Shown: positions 1-8,316 of the stretch, piece after piece
Layout of the letters: the number at the start of each line of letters is the position of its first letter
Numbering within the stretch: position 1 is the first letter of the stretch
Assembly: GCF_947493595.1 (NCBI RefSeq)
Contig: NZ_CANLRL010000011.1
Location: forward strand, 1 to 64,000
From: an uncultured Shimia sp.
GTDB taxonomy: Bacteria; Pseudomonadota; Alphaproteobacteria; Rhodobacterales; Rhodobacteraceae
Direction of reading: 5' to 3'
Length of the DNA: 64,000 nt
Notes under the pieces: generated by a model
What the model saw: the letters and a program-made list of their open reading frames with translations, nothing else
What the model was told of the DNA's origin: nothing
The model's database searches: none
Made by a program: the position numbers and the translations under genes

Positions 1-70
1 CTCAGTGGTTACGATGAGCCAGAAACACTCCCTTATCAAATCGCCCTATTTGGACCCATTAGCGCTGACG

Positions 71-1072
71 TCAGACAGGCAGATGCCCGTGCTTAAGATT
101 TGACACGCCAATCTCGACCATCTGGGCAGCTTTTTCCAAATGGTCGTCAAAACCATGTGCCTGCAACTCACGGGCTAGTGTTTTGCGAAGACTACGCTCT
201 TCTCTGGTTGTCAGCGCGATATTTGCCCCTTCGATTCCACGAAGCATATCCGTCAGCCCAGACAATTCGGCCTCATTGCCCGTTTCATTGAGTTCAGGCA
301 AGCCCGACAGAATGATGCTGATCGATCTGTCCAGGTTATCGTTCGAGGCCCGGATCGCACCGAGCGGCGTATTCAGTTCGTGGGCAACACCGGCAACCAA
401 CTCACCAATGGCCGCCATCTTCTCGCTTTGGACCAGCGCACTTTGAAATTGCGCCAATTCCTCGTTCCTCTGAACCAGTTCCATTTCCATTTTTTGCCGA
501 AGCTGCATGAAGATGCTGATCAATGCAAAAATTGCCAGCGATACCGCAAGGAAGTTCATGGTGAAAAGATACAAGGGAAGCCTGAGGAGTTCTTGATCCT
601 CAAACAGATGAACAGGAGCCGGGATTTGAAGCTCAATAATGAGTGACACAAATGTCAGCAGCACAAAGAAGACCAGCCAGCGTAACGAATGTGTGCGTTC
701 ATCGAAAGATTGCGCCGCACTCAGGCACAACATGGACCACAACATGGTTGCACCCGATGGGACCAGCCCGCCCAACGACCACTGAAACAAAAACGGCAAA
801 AGAATACTGACAAAGATCTGAATGCTCCGTGCCAGAGCAAAGTTCTTGGTGCGGGAAAGTAATGCAAAATTGACTGCCGTAATCAGAACATAGCCGAAGG
901 GTATTGCACTTTGCATATGCAGGTTGAGAACTGTCGCGACACCCCCCCAGAGAAGCCCGCCGCTGGACATAACAATCCCCGTCGCAATCAGAAACCGATG
1001 CTTAAGACGTTCTTCATCCGTGTTTTCGGGTACGTCTGCGATGGCACCCAATTCTGCAAGTATGGACTGCAA
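71..1072 (-). pseudogene. Membrane sensor histidine kinase, truncated before the ATPase domain
   Basis: The 333-residue frame starts with about six hydrophobic membrane segments (roughly residues 28-195). A coiled linker and a histidine-kinase phosphoacceptor box with the core VAHELNTPLGAIRAS follow. The segment with TREERSLRKTL is typical of kinases that have a long insertion between the two dimerisation helices. The frame closes at 71 shortly after that insertion, so the second dimerisation helix and the whole HATPase domain (N, G1 and G2 boxes) are absent. The other two minus-strand frames also close within the 70 bases left at the edge, so a single frameshift does not restore a long frame here. 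I read it as a disrupted gene; a remnant of its 3' end could lie left of the window. Signal and partner regulator are unknown. Confidence 0.6.
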
Positions 1073-1765
1073 GGATTGGCCTTCTTTCGTATAAATTTCT
1101 TCTTGTTCCGCTTAGTTTCTCAAGTAAGGAGCATGCGCCCAGAAAAAGCAACAAATCAGAAAACACAGCGTCTGGCTCTGAAGGCGCCTCTAAGGCATTT
1201 GCTTCCAGCGCGGACAGCGGTTTCGCTTTGGCTCAAAGAGGTCTTAACATGAGGCCATGGGACCGGCTTTTGTGTCCGCACTCCGGGCTCTGGTCGCTCG
1301 AAATGCTGCGGCCTTCATGAATGGCCGCTTCAGTGAAGCTGCGAGCGGCGTCTGGACTAAGGGGCACGGTCGGCTCAGGGCCGTTCACAGCACTTTGCAA
1401 AGCCTGCTTCCTGCGTAGAGCTACTGTTGGAGCAAACTCCCCCATGACCGGCAGTTCTGTGGAGCTTTGAATGGCTGCTTTCTTCAAAATGGGGCTCTTA
1501 CCGAGCAAATTCAGCGAATGACCATTGTCCGCCCAAAATGATTAGGTCAGCTTCCAGCCCAAAGCCGCTATTTGGCAATCACACGCTTACTGCAGTGAGG
1601 CTGTTCCAAAGCCGACATCAAAAAAATAAAAACACAAATCCGAACACAGACCCGCTGCCTTCAGCCTGGAGCTACAGATAGGAACGCGGGCATGCCAGAA
1701 TCGAGCCACCCAAAAACAGGAAAGCGGCCGACCTCCAGCAACAGATCACCGGCCCAGTTGGGAGC
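1073..1765. other. Non-coding interval with degenerate sequence
   Basis: About 690 bases without a convincing gene. A 91-codon minus-strand frame (1233-1508) has no recognisable domain and no good ribosome-binding site. The text at 1310-1560 (for example gaatggccgctt near 1317, and agcgaatgaccattgtccgc near 1513) resembles other gene-poor stretches of this window in wording rather than in alignable length. I see no RNA gene or clear terminator. Confidence 0.4.
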
Positions 1766-2326
1766 CTAGTTTGCTGGCGGAGGAGCGGGGCGCATGTTGG
1801 CGACCAACTCTGCGACCTTCACTCCAAATTTGCGCAGTTCGGACCTATTCATGATGACGCCATTTTCTGTGAGGAACAGCCAATCAGTGACTGACAAAAT
1901 GTGGCCTCCAGACGCCTCAGGAAGGACAATTTGATAGTTCATCTTGATGGTCGACCCGGACACAACACCATAAGCCTCTCCAATAATATCATCAGCCCTA
2001 GCGGTGAAGGTATTGCCTTCACCCAGTTTTAAAAACCACTTTCGGCTTTGACGTGTGCCATTGGAGTAAGTGAACTCTTCGCTCAATGTGCCGGTGTCCC
2101 CTTCCCACTCGCCGACCATTTTGGCAACAAAGCTGTTTGTCACCTTTCCCGTTGGCCCGAAGATCACGCCTTCTGAAATGATCGGCCCGGACAAATGAGA
2201 TTTCAATGACACTTTGGGGGCCGTGTCGGCATAGTCCTCAGGCGATTGGGACCGAAAACTGAAAAATAGTGTTTTAGCCCACATGGCCAGGACTACTAGC
2301 CAAGGAAGAACAACCAAAAAATTCAT
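1766..2326 (-). CDS. DUF3833 family protein
   Basis: A 186-residue protein with an N-terminal hydrophobic anchor (residues 3-25), then a soluble beta-rich domain that matches the DUF3833 family, including SGPIISEGVIFGPTG and the MVGEWEGDTGTLSEEF stretch. The biochemical role of DUF3833 is unknown. The hydrophobic start suggests it is membrane-tethered with the domain outside the cytoplasm. Its start overlaps the stop of the upstream MFS gene by an ATGA junction, so it is the last gene of the operon beginning at 6073. This family commonly sits beside cyclopropane-synthase-like and DUF1365 genes in alphaproteobacterial photo-oxidative stress clusters, which fits the RpoE-type promoter seen upstream of the operon. 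Confidence 0.85.
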   Translation of the reverse strand: MNFLVVLPWLVVLAMWAKTLFFSFRSQSPEDYADTAPKVSLKSHLSGPIISEGVIFGPTGKVTNSFVAKMVGEWEGDTGTLSEEFTYSNGTRQSRKWFLKLGEGNTFTARADDIIGEAYGVVSGSTIKMNYQIVLPEASGGHILSVTDWLFLTENGVIMNRSELRKFGVKVAELVANMRPAPPPAN

Positions 2327-3558
2327 GTCGGTGAGCCTTCTGATGGAAGTGTAAGAACCAGAGCCATTGCAACCAGCTTTAGGATGCAGGGGACGATGGC
2401 GTAGGAGATGTTAAGGCTGGCAAGTGCAGAGGCTGTGTTGGATGTGCCGGGTTCGAAACCTTGGTATTCCAGCAACGGAAGGACCATAAAGGCCGCGAGC
2501 GCGAGGCCTAGTTTTCCGGCGAAAGACCAGATTCCAAAGGCAAACGAGGGTTCCAATCCAACCCGATTGAGGGCGACCGAGAACATCGTTGGCAAGATCA
2601 CCATATCGGCGCCAAGTGCTGCGCCGGACGCGATGCAGATCAGAGCGAAGCCGACCAAATCTCCAGTTGATAGAAACGCGGCCCCTACAAATCCAAGGAT
2701 CGCTAGCGGCATTGCAAGCAGCAGAGTTTGTTTTGCACCACGTCTCTGGCTAAGTTTTGTCCAGAAAGGCAAACTGAGGCCCGCACTGAGAAAGAACAAA
2801 ATCAACAGGGGGCCCGCTTTGCCTGGCAATTGCAGGCGATCTTCGACAAAGAAAAGAAACAAGGTGGAGGTGATAGCAACCGGCAAGCTGTTGACCAGTG
2901 CCAGGCCTAATAGGCGTAAAGCACCAGAGTGTCTAAGGTCCGAGACATTTATTGGCTTTCCCTCGACCGGTCGACGTTGCCATATAGGGAACGATACAGT
3001 GGCGCATATGACGGCAAGTGCCCCCAGGAACACGCCGAAAGCGGGGTAGCCTTGAGTGCTCGCACCCAGCGCCACAAAAGTAGCTGGCGCAATTGCAGCA
3101 AGCACAACGCCTGCCAGCATCCCGCCTTCTCGAAATGTCGCCATTGTCATTACGTCGTCTGGCGCAGGTGTCGCGGCAAGCGTTGTGCTTCTCGCATACA
3201 TCAGAATCATGCCCAAGCTGTAAGAAGAAAACAAAAGCACGAGTATCCCGACGAGCCAAACCACCGTGTTGGATCCTTTGGTCAGTGAGAACAACAGCGG
3301 AAACCCGACAGCCAGTCCGAAAGCAGCAATCAGTGCAAAGCCACGTTGGGCTTGCGGCCACCGATCAATGCCCCAGCCAATCAGTGGGTCCTGAAGCAAA
3401 TCAATCAGCCGAATGGCCAACAAAATCGTGCCTATGGTTCCCAGCCCAATGCCAAGATTGACCGATGCGAACCGCGGCAGGTGAATGTACAAAGGGATGC
3501 CCGCCGCCGCCAACATCAACGCATAGAGGCTGACACGTGGGTAGTGCATCAATGACAT
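2323..3558 (-). CDS. MFS transporter, GPH-like
   Basis: A 411-residue polytopic protein with about twelve hydrophobic segments. The loop between segments 2 and 3 contains RLIDLLQDPLIGWGIDRW, the D-P-x-x-G-x-x-x-D signature of glycoside-pentoside-hexuronide type major facilitator proteins. Substrate cannot be read from sequence. In the equivalent singlet-oxygen operon of Rhodobacter sphaeroides a transporter of this type also accompanies the lipid-modifying enzymes, so a lipid or stress-related solute is as likely as a sugar. It lies 75 bases after the cyclopropane-synthase-like gene and overlaps the DUF3833 gene, so it is the third gene of a four-gene operon. Confidence 0.85.
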   Translation of the reverse strand: MSLMHYPRVSLYALMLAAAGIPLYIHLPRFASVNLGIGLGTIGTILLAIRLIDLLQDPLIGWGIDRWPQAQRGFALIAAFGLAVGFPLLFSLTKGSNTVVWLVGILVLLFSSYSLGMILMYARSTTLAATPAPDDVMTMATFREGGMLAGVVLAAIAPATFVALGASTQGYPAFGVFLGALAVICATVSFPIWQRRPVEGKPINVSDLRHSGALRLLGLALVNSLPVAITSTLFLFFVEDRLQLPGKAGPLLILFFLSAGLSLPFWTKLSQRRGAKQTLLLAMPLAILGFVGAAFLSTGDLVGFALICIASGAALGADMVILPTMFSVALNRVGLEPSFAFGIWSFAGKLGLALAAFMVLPLLEYQGFEPGTSNTASALASLNISYAIVPCILKLVAMALVLTLPSEGSPT

Positions 3559-3633
3559 GCCCTACGACGCCTCCATTGGTCGGAACCGGTGTTGAGGCGT
3601 GTTGGAGGTCGCCCATTATCGCCATGTGACAGA

Positions 3634-4791
3634 CTAGGCATGGGCCAGTTCCACTTGCACGACATTGGTGTGTCCCACCGCGAACGATGCTGCACAGATT
3701 TCAAGGTAATACTGCCAATTTCGGAAGAAGTTTTCGGTATAGCCCATCGCTTCAATCCGGTGTTTTTGAGCGCATAAACGTTGGGCCCAGATCCGACAAG
3801 TTTGCGCGTAGTCCTGCCCAAAGGCATAGCTGTCCTGCACCGCAAATCCAGCGTGATTTGCTTGGCGTTCAATCACGCTGTCAGAGAGCAGCATGCCGCC
3901 GGGAAAGACATATTGGCGGATGTAGTCAGATGAGTGTCTGTAGGTCTCAAAAAAGCTGTCTTTGACGGTGATCGCCTGTAGCAGAACCCGTCCACCTTCT
4001 GCCAAGTTTCGTTTGAGGGCGGAGAAGTAATTTGGCCAGTATCGGGCTCCAACAGCCTCGACCATTTCGATGGAAACGATGTTGTCGTACTGGCCGTGGA
4101 CGTCTCGGTAGTCTCGCAGCTGGATGTCTGCACGGCCGTCCAAGCGGCATTCCGCGTAGCTGTGTTGGTTGTGCGAAATCGTGACGCCGGTTACGTCCCG
4201 GCCCTCTTGGCTGGCTTGTTCCGCAAACCCGCCCCAGCCGCAGCCGACTTCCAGGACTCTCTCACCATCACCAAGCCGAGACAAAACCCGATCGTTCTTG
4301 CGGCTTTGGGCCCGCGCCAGATCTGTGTCTCCTGCTGAAAACAGCCCTGAAGAATAGGTCATGCCGTCGTCAAGCCACAGCGCATAAAACTCATTGCCGA
4401 CGTCATAGTGCGACCGAATGTTCTTGCGTGACCCGCGCCGAGAGTTTCTACGCAAGATCGTGTCTACCATGCGAAATTTGGCTTTATGTAACGGACTGGC
4501 GTGGTCATAGGCGCCAAGTGCGTCCCGGTTGCGCATCGCCAGAGACATCAAGGCTTCAATAGAAGGTGTGTCCCACAACCCTTGCACATAGCTTTCGCCT
4601 AAACCGACCTGACCCTGCGCCGCCATGGCCGAAACGGCTGCCCAGTCATGAATGGTGAGTTCCGCCTCTGGACCGGATTGACCAAATTGATAACGTGCGC
4701 CTTCTGGCGTACGCAGGGTTAACTGGCCATCACGCAGTTGCTCGCATGTCGATAGGAAATTTGTTTTCAGCGCCTTGTCCGTAAACCGCAT
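3634..4791 (-). CDS. Cyclopropane-fatty-acyl-phospholipid synthase-like methyltransferase
   Basis: A 385-residue SAM-dependent enzyme of the CFA synthase family (COG2230), which acts on unsaturated acyl chains of membrane phospholipids. Visible motifs are the family core SHYDVGNEFYALWLD, the SAM-binding loop VLEVGCGWGGFAEQA, and the IVSIEMVEAVG and QAITV segments. The start overlaps the 3' end of the upstream FAD gene by 62 bases, so translation is probably coupled. R. sphaeroides has a sigma-E-dependent operon of the same composition that is linked to furan fatty acid formation after singlet-oxygen stress. A role in making such modified lipids is therefore likely, but I cannot tell whether this protein is a true cyclopropane synthase. 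Confidence 0.88.
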   Translation of the reverse strand: MRFTDKALKTNFLSTCEQLRDGQLTLRTPEGARYQFGQSGPEAELTIHDWAAVSAMAAQGQVGLGESYVQGLWDTPSIEALMSLAMRNRDALGAYDHASPLHKAKFRMVDTILRRNSRRGSRKNIRSHYDVGNEFYALWLDDGMTYSSGLFSAGDTDLARAQSRKNDRVLSRLGDGERVLEVGCGWGGFAEQASQEGRDVTGVTISHNQHSYAECRLDGRADIQLRDYRDVHGQYDNIVSIEMVEAVGARYWPNYFSALKRNLAEGGRVLLQAITVKDSFFETYRHSSDYIRQYVFPGGMLLSDSVIERQANHAGFAVQDSYAFGQDYAQTCRIWAQRLCAQKHRIEAMGYTENFFRNWQYYLEICAASFAVGHTNVVQVELAHA

Positions 4792-6073
4792 GGTCCGATC
4801 CTTCTATTAAGTGTGGGGGGGTAAGTGCGCGCACAATGCGCATCGCGCTGGCAATGCCATCTTCGTGGAACCCATGCCTATTCCAAGCGCCAGCAAACCA
4901 AGTATGGTTCTGACCTTGCATATCGCGGATGCTCTGCTGCGACTGTAGGGCAGCTTTGTCAAAAACCGGGTGATGGAACTGCACTTCATCGTATATGGCT
5001 TGCTGCGGAATTTCCCGGGTTGGGTTCAGGGTCACAAACAGGGGATCATTTTCTGGGATGCCCTGTAGTTTGTTCATCCAATAGGTGACACCAATATCGC
5101 CGTCTTGAGAATGGTAAGACCAGCTGGACCAACAGGCCTTGCGTCGCGGCATTTGTCTGACGTCACAGTGTAATACAGCGGTGTTGGGCTGGTAGCGAAT
5201 GGCGCCAAGTGCTGCGGCTTCTTCGCTGGATGCATCGTTCCCTAGTATCTTCAGAGATTGGTCTGAGTGGCAGGCAAGGATCAACTCGTCAAAAGCGGGC
5301 AGCGTGCCATTTTTGGTGTTGATGTGAACGCCAAAATCATCCCGTTGGACATGCGCAACCGGTGTTCCCTTTCGAATGTCACACCCCCGCGCGATCAAGG
5401 CGGCTTCCAGCCTCCGAACGTACTCAATGCTACCGCCATCAACAGTCCACCATTGGTGCTCTTTTGCACCAGCCAAAAGCGCATGGTTGCGGAAAAACCT
5501 GACCAGAGACTTGGCTGGGAACTGGTCAACTTCGCTCACAGGGGTTGACCAAATCGCACCGCACATTGGCATCAGGTAATTGTTCCGAAACCATTGTCCC
5601 AGCTTTAGGTCGTCTACCAGTTCGCCAATGGTCTTCTCATCATCGACTGCCGCAGCCTCTGCACACTTTCCGAAGCGCACAATGTCAGCGATCATTTTGA
5701 GAAATTGTGGACGAAACACATTCGCTTTTTGAGCTGTAATCGCGCTCATTGAGTTCAGGCCATATTCCAACTTGCCGTCGTCGATACTGGCACCAAAACT
5801 CATCTCGCTTTTGATCACCGGCACATCGAGATCGCGAAACAAACGCGTTAAGAACGGATATGTCGCGTAGTTGAAGACAATGAAGCCCGTATCGACTGGT
5901 TGATTGCCGTGCTTTCCTGCCATCACCGTCCGTGCGTGTCCGCCAAGTCGCGGAGCAGCCTCAAACAAAGTCACATCATGATAAGGGGTCAGATAATACG
6001 CAGCAGAAAGGCCCGCGATGCCGCCGCCGACGATGGCTATCCTCTTACGCGGGCCGTGATTTTGATCGTACAT
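4730..6073 (-). CDS. FAD-dependent oxidoreductase of the COG2907 amine-oxidase-like group
   Basis: About 447 residues starting at MYDQNHGPRKR. The dinucleotide-binding fold IAIVGGGIAGLSAAYYL begins about ten residues from this start, and a GCGAGGA ribosome-binding site precedes it; the frame extends further upstream but without family similarity. The protein belongs to the predicted NAD/FAD-binding oxidoreductases that occur next to CFA-synthase-like and DUF1365 genes. It heads the operon FAD gene - CFA-like - MFS - DUF3833 and has an RpoE-type promoter at 6103-6132. By analogy with the R. sphaeroides furan-fatty-acid locus it may desaturate or oxygenate methylated acyl chains. That function is inferred from context, not from active-site residues. 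Confidence 0.85.
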   Translation of the reverse strand: MYDQNHGPRKRIAIVGGGIAGLSAAYYLTPYHDVTLFEAAPRLGGHARTVMAGKHGNQPVDTGFIVFNYATYPFLTRLFRDLDVPVIKSEMSFGASIDDGKLEYGLNSMSAITAQKANVFRPQFLKMIADIVRFGKCAEAAAVDDEKTIGELVDDLKLGQWFRNNYLMPMCGAIWSTPVSEVDQFPAKSLVRFFRNHALLAGAKEHQWWTVDGGSIEYVRRLEAALIARGCDIRKGTPVAHVQRDDFGVHINTKNGTLPAFDELILACHSDQSLKILGNDASSEEAAALGAIRYQPNTAVLHCDVRQMPRRKACWSSWSYHSQDGDIGVTYWMNKLQGIPENDPLFVTLNPTREIPQQAIYDEVQFHHPVFDKAALQSQQSIRDMQGQNHTWFAGAWNRHGFHEDGIASAMRIVRALTPPHLIEGSDHAVYGQGAENKFPIDMRATA

Positions 6074-6102
6074 ACTGTCCTCGCCATTGTTTTGTTGTGG
6101 AG

Positions 6103-6132
6103 GAGTTACGTAAGGCCTTGGTGTTCGGATCA
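6103..6132 (-). promoter_or_regulatory. RpoE-type promoter for the FAD/CFA operon
   Basis: On the minus strand TGATCC (6127-6132) is followed after exactly 18 bases by TAACTC (6103-6108). The -35 element equals the TGATCC element described for R. sphaeroides sigma-E and is identical to two other sites in this cluster. The start codon at 6073 lies about 30 bases downstream, leaving room for a short leader with a ribosome-binding site. Confidence 0.75.
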
Positions 6133-6161
6133 ATTTTCTTTCGAGGAACCGACAGGCAAGG

Positions 6162-6191
6162 TGATCCAAGCGGCACGCGAGCGCGTAACAT
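6162..6191 (+). promoter_or_regulatory. RpoE-type promoter for the DUF1365-SDR operon
   Basis: TGATCC (6162-6167), an 18-base spacer, then TAACAT (6186-6191). It is arranged back to back with the promoter at 6103-6132. Only four bases separate the -10 element from the ATG at 6196, so the transcript would be leaderless or nearly so. Confidence 0.75.
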
Positions 6192-6195
6192 TGTC

Positions 6196-6969
6196 ATGAC
6201 TTTGGAACACATTCAGGCCCAAACACATCATGCTCGCCGTGGCGCTTTGAAAAATGCGTTCACCTACGGCGTGGATTACGTGTTGACCGATTTTGAGGCT
6301 GACACACCACACCTGCTGTCGCGCAATCGGTTCAATCTGTGGTCGCTGTGGGATCATCGCCATGGCGGCGAACGGGATGACGGTCAGGGGGCCGACTGGT
6401 TCCGCTCTGAGCTTCGAAATCGCGGGTTTGTTGCCGACAACCTACACGTTTTGCTGCTGACGCAACCCAATTTCCTGTGGTTCCATTTTAATCCGGTCAG
6501 CTTCTGGGTCGCCTTGGTTGATGGCATACCACGTGCCTTTGTGGCCGAGGTCAACAACACCTTCGGTCAGCGACATTGCTATTTCTGCGCCAAAGAAGAT
6601 TTCGGCCCCATTGGCAAGGGTGACTCCCTGTTTGCGGAAAAGCGCATGCATGTTTCGCCCTTCCAAAAAATCGCCGGCCACTATCAGTTCAACTTTGGCA
6701 TGACCGACAGCGAAATCGACATCCGGATCATGTTCAGAAACGAAGACATGGGGGTGCTGGCGACCCTGACTGGTACGCGTCAACCGGCAACTAACAGGTC
6801 GCTGGTTTGGGCTGCTCTCCGGCGCCCATTTGGAGCTATGCGCGTTCTTGCGTTGATCCATTGGCAGGCGGCGATCCTGTATCTTAAACGCGCTCCGTTC
6901 CTCAAAAAACAACGCCCGCCGGATCGGTTGATCAGCGACGGTCATGATGTGCTGGACGCTAAGAAATGA
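6196..6969 (+). CDS. DUF1365 family protein
   Basis: A 257-residue protein of the DUF1365 family (COG3496), whose members are nearly always encoded beside CFA-synthase-like and FAD oxidoreductase genes. Family landmarks are the N-terminal HHARRGALKNAFTYGVDYVL, LLTQPNFLWFHFNPVSFWV and AFVAEVNNTFGQRH. The molecular function is unknown; a lipid-related role follows only from neighbourhood. The frame is open further upstream, but similarity begins directly after this ATG and no later start keeps the domain. The start lies four bases after an RpoE-type -10 element with no Shine-Dalgarno sequence, which suggests leaderless translation. Its stop overlaps the start of the following SDR gene by an ATGA junction. 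Confidence 0.86.
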   Translation: MTLEHIQAQTHHARRGALKNAFTYGVDYVLTDFEADTPHLLSRNRFNLWSLWDHRHGGERDDGQGADWFRSELRNRGFVADNLHVLLLTQPNFLWFHFNPVSFWVALVDGIPRAFVAEVNNTFGQRHCYFCAKEDFGPIGKGDSLFAEKRMHVSPFQKIAGHYQFNFGMTDSEIDIRIMFRNEDMGVLATLTGTRQPATNRSLVWAALRRPFGAMRVLALIHWQAAILYLKRAPFLKKQRPPDRLISDGHDVLDAKK

Positions 6970-7691
6970 CCCACTTTCACGGGAAGACGATTTGGCTTAT
7001 CGGCGCCAGCGAAGGTCTGGGGAGAGCTCTGGCAAAAAGGTTGGATCAGAAAGGTGCCCGGCTGATCCTATCAGCGCGCAACACAGGACGGCTTGATGAC
7101 CTGCACCGATTGATGCGGAATTCAAAGGTGGTGCCGTTGGACGTGTCCAAAATTGACTCTGTCAAATGGGCAGCCAAGATCGCGGGGCCTGTTGACGCAG
7201 TGATCTATAATGCAGGGGCCTATGAGCCCATACGAACAACGGACTGGGACAGCGACGCCGTCTTACGAATGGCGGATGTCAATTTCTCAGGTGCGCTTCG
7301 GGTTCTTGGACAGGTGGTCCCTGATTTTGTCGAAAGAGGTCAAGGCGATATCACTTTGATTGGCTCTTTGTCTGGGTATCGTGGACTGCCTGCCGCGGTT
7401 GGATACGGCGCCAGCAAAGCCGCCCTAGTCAGCTTGGCAGAAACCATGCGGCTTGACTTAAAGGGCACCGGCGTCACCGTTAGATTGGTAAATCCGGGGT
7501 TTATCAAAACCCGTCTGACGGAAAAAAACGGCTTTTACATGCCCATGCTGATGACACCGGAAAAGGCTGCAGAGCGTGTTGTGGCAGCCATGCAAAAACG
7601 ACGGTTCCGCACTGATTTCCCGGCACCGTTTTCTTGGGTGATCCGCGCGTTTGACTGTCTGCCTGATGTTCTTGTTTATCGCGGCAAATAG
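6966..7691 (+). CDS. Short-chain dehydrogenase/reductase
   Basis: A 241-residue SDR enzyme. The cofactor loop is IGASEGLGRAL (the usual TGxxxGxG appears as GASEGLG), followed by YNAGAYEP in place of NNAG, the catalytic serine in LIGSLSGYRG, and the YGASKAA tyrosine-lysine motif. It is translationally coupled to the DUF1365 gene and ends 12 bases before a convergent gene. SDR proteins of this type belong to the singlet-oxygen regulon in R. sphaeroides. The substrate is unknown; an oxidised lipid or aldehyde is a reasonable guess from context. Confidence 0.88.
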   Translation: MTHFHGKTIWLIGASEGLGRALAKRLDQKGARLILSARNTGRLDDLHRLMRNSKVVPLDVSKIDSVKWAAKIAGPVDAVIYNAGAYEPIRTTDWDSDAVLRMADVNFSGALRVLGQVVPDFVERGQGDITLIGSLSGYRGLPAAVGYGASKAALVSLAETMRLDLKGTGVTVRLVNPGFIKTRLTEKNGFYMPMLMTPEKAAERVVAAMQKRRFRTDFPAPFSWVIRAFDCLPDVLVYRGK

Positions 7692-7702
7692 CGCGTTAGG
7701 TC

Positions 7703-8215
7703 TTAGATAAAGGGATCGTAAGACCACTGGAGTAATGCTTGTCGCTGCCGCGGCCTGCAAAACACATCGCCTGGGTAACAATTGGCTCGAACCTGTCCAG
7801 CGTGTCGAGCAAATGCCTTCCAGCGGCCAATTTGTACTCGGTCAATCTCAGCCAGTCGGCGCCCTAAATAGTATCGGCAATACCATTGAAACCACCCGCG
7901 AGGGTCTGGCCCGTAAATCCAACCTTTCTCGCGCCAAACATTCAACGGTTGACGGCTTTTGATGCCAAAATGGTTCAAGCTCACATCTGGCTGATCGCTG
8001 ATTTTGGCGTCAGAGAACCAAGAGTCTGGAAACTCATTGGTACAGTCGGAAAGATATTTCCCCTCAAAAACGCCAAGTCTTAGCATCTCTTCTGGCGTGT
8101 AGTGAGGACGAAAATCCGGGGCGAAGCCTTCTCCGGTCTGCGCGGTCAGTTCATAGCTGTAGTCCGTCTGCATTTTGTCAGACACAAATATTCTCTGGAG
8201 GGGTGCCATGATCAA
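7703..8215 (-). CDS. Conserved protein of unknown function in the RpoE cluster
   Basis: A 170-residue soluble protein without signal peptide or membrane segment. It is rich in aromatic residues (WFSD, WREKGWIYGPDPRGWFQWYCRYYLGRR) and has a basic patch IDRVQIGRWKAFARHAGQV. I recognise no named domain. The translation start could be the first ATG or the third residue (8209). It converges with the SDR gene, and a hairpin at 8251-8278 separates it from the fasciclin gene upstream. I could not identify an RpoE-type promoter for it. Function is unknown. Confidence 0.7.
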   Translation of the reverse strand: MIMAPLQRIFVSDKMQTDYSYELTAQTGEGFAPDFRPHYTPEEMLRLGVFEGKYLSDCTNEFPDSWFSDAKISDQPDVSLNHFGIKSRQPLNVWREKGWIYGPDPRGWFQWYCRYYLGRRLAEIDRVQIGRWKAFARHAGQVRANCYPGDVFCRPRQRQALLQWSYDPFI

Positions 8216-8250
8216 TTTTTCTCCGGTTCAGTCGCGGCCTAATGCACTGT

Positions 8251-8278
8251 AGCCGGTGATCCCGCAAGATCACCGGCT
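8251..8278. terminator. Hairpin between the fasciclin and unknown genes
   Basis: Perfect 11-bp stem AGCCGGTGATC / GATCACCGGCT around a 6-base loop. No U-tract follows on either strand. It may be a weak or Rho-assisted terminator, or an RNA-stabilising hairpin at the 3' end of the fasciclin mRNA. Confidence 0.5.
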
Positions 8279-8316
8279 GAATGCGTGTTCATCTGGTTTT
8301 CAGAGGTGTCCGCCAA

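Noticed and set aside
1233-1508. 91-codon minus-strand frame
   Set aside because: No domain, no ribosome-binding site, and lies in worn intergenic sequence.
2408-3049. 213-codon plus-strand frame opposite the MFS gene
   Set aside because: Shadow of a clear membrane transporter gene; basic low-complexity translation without family.
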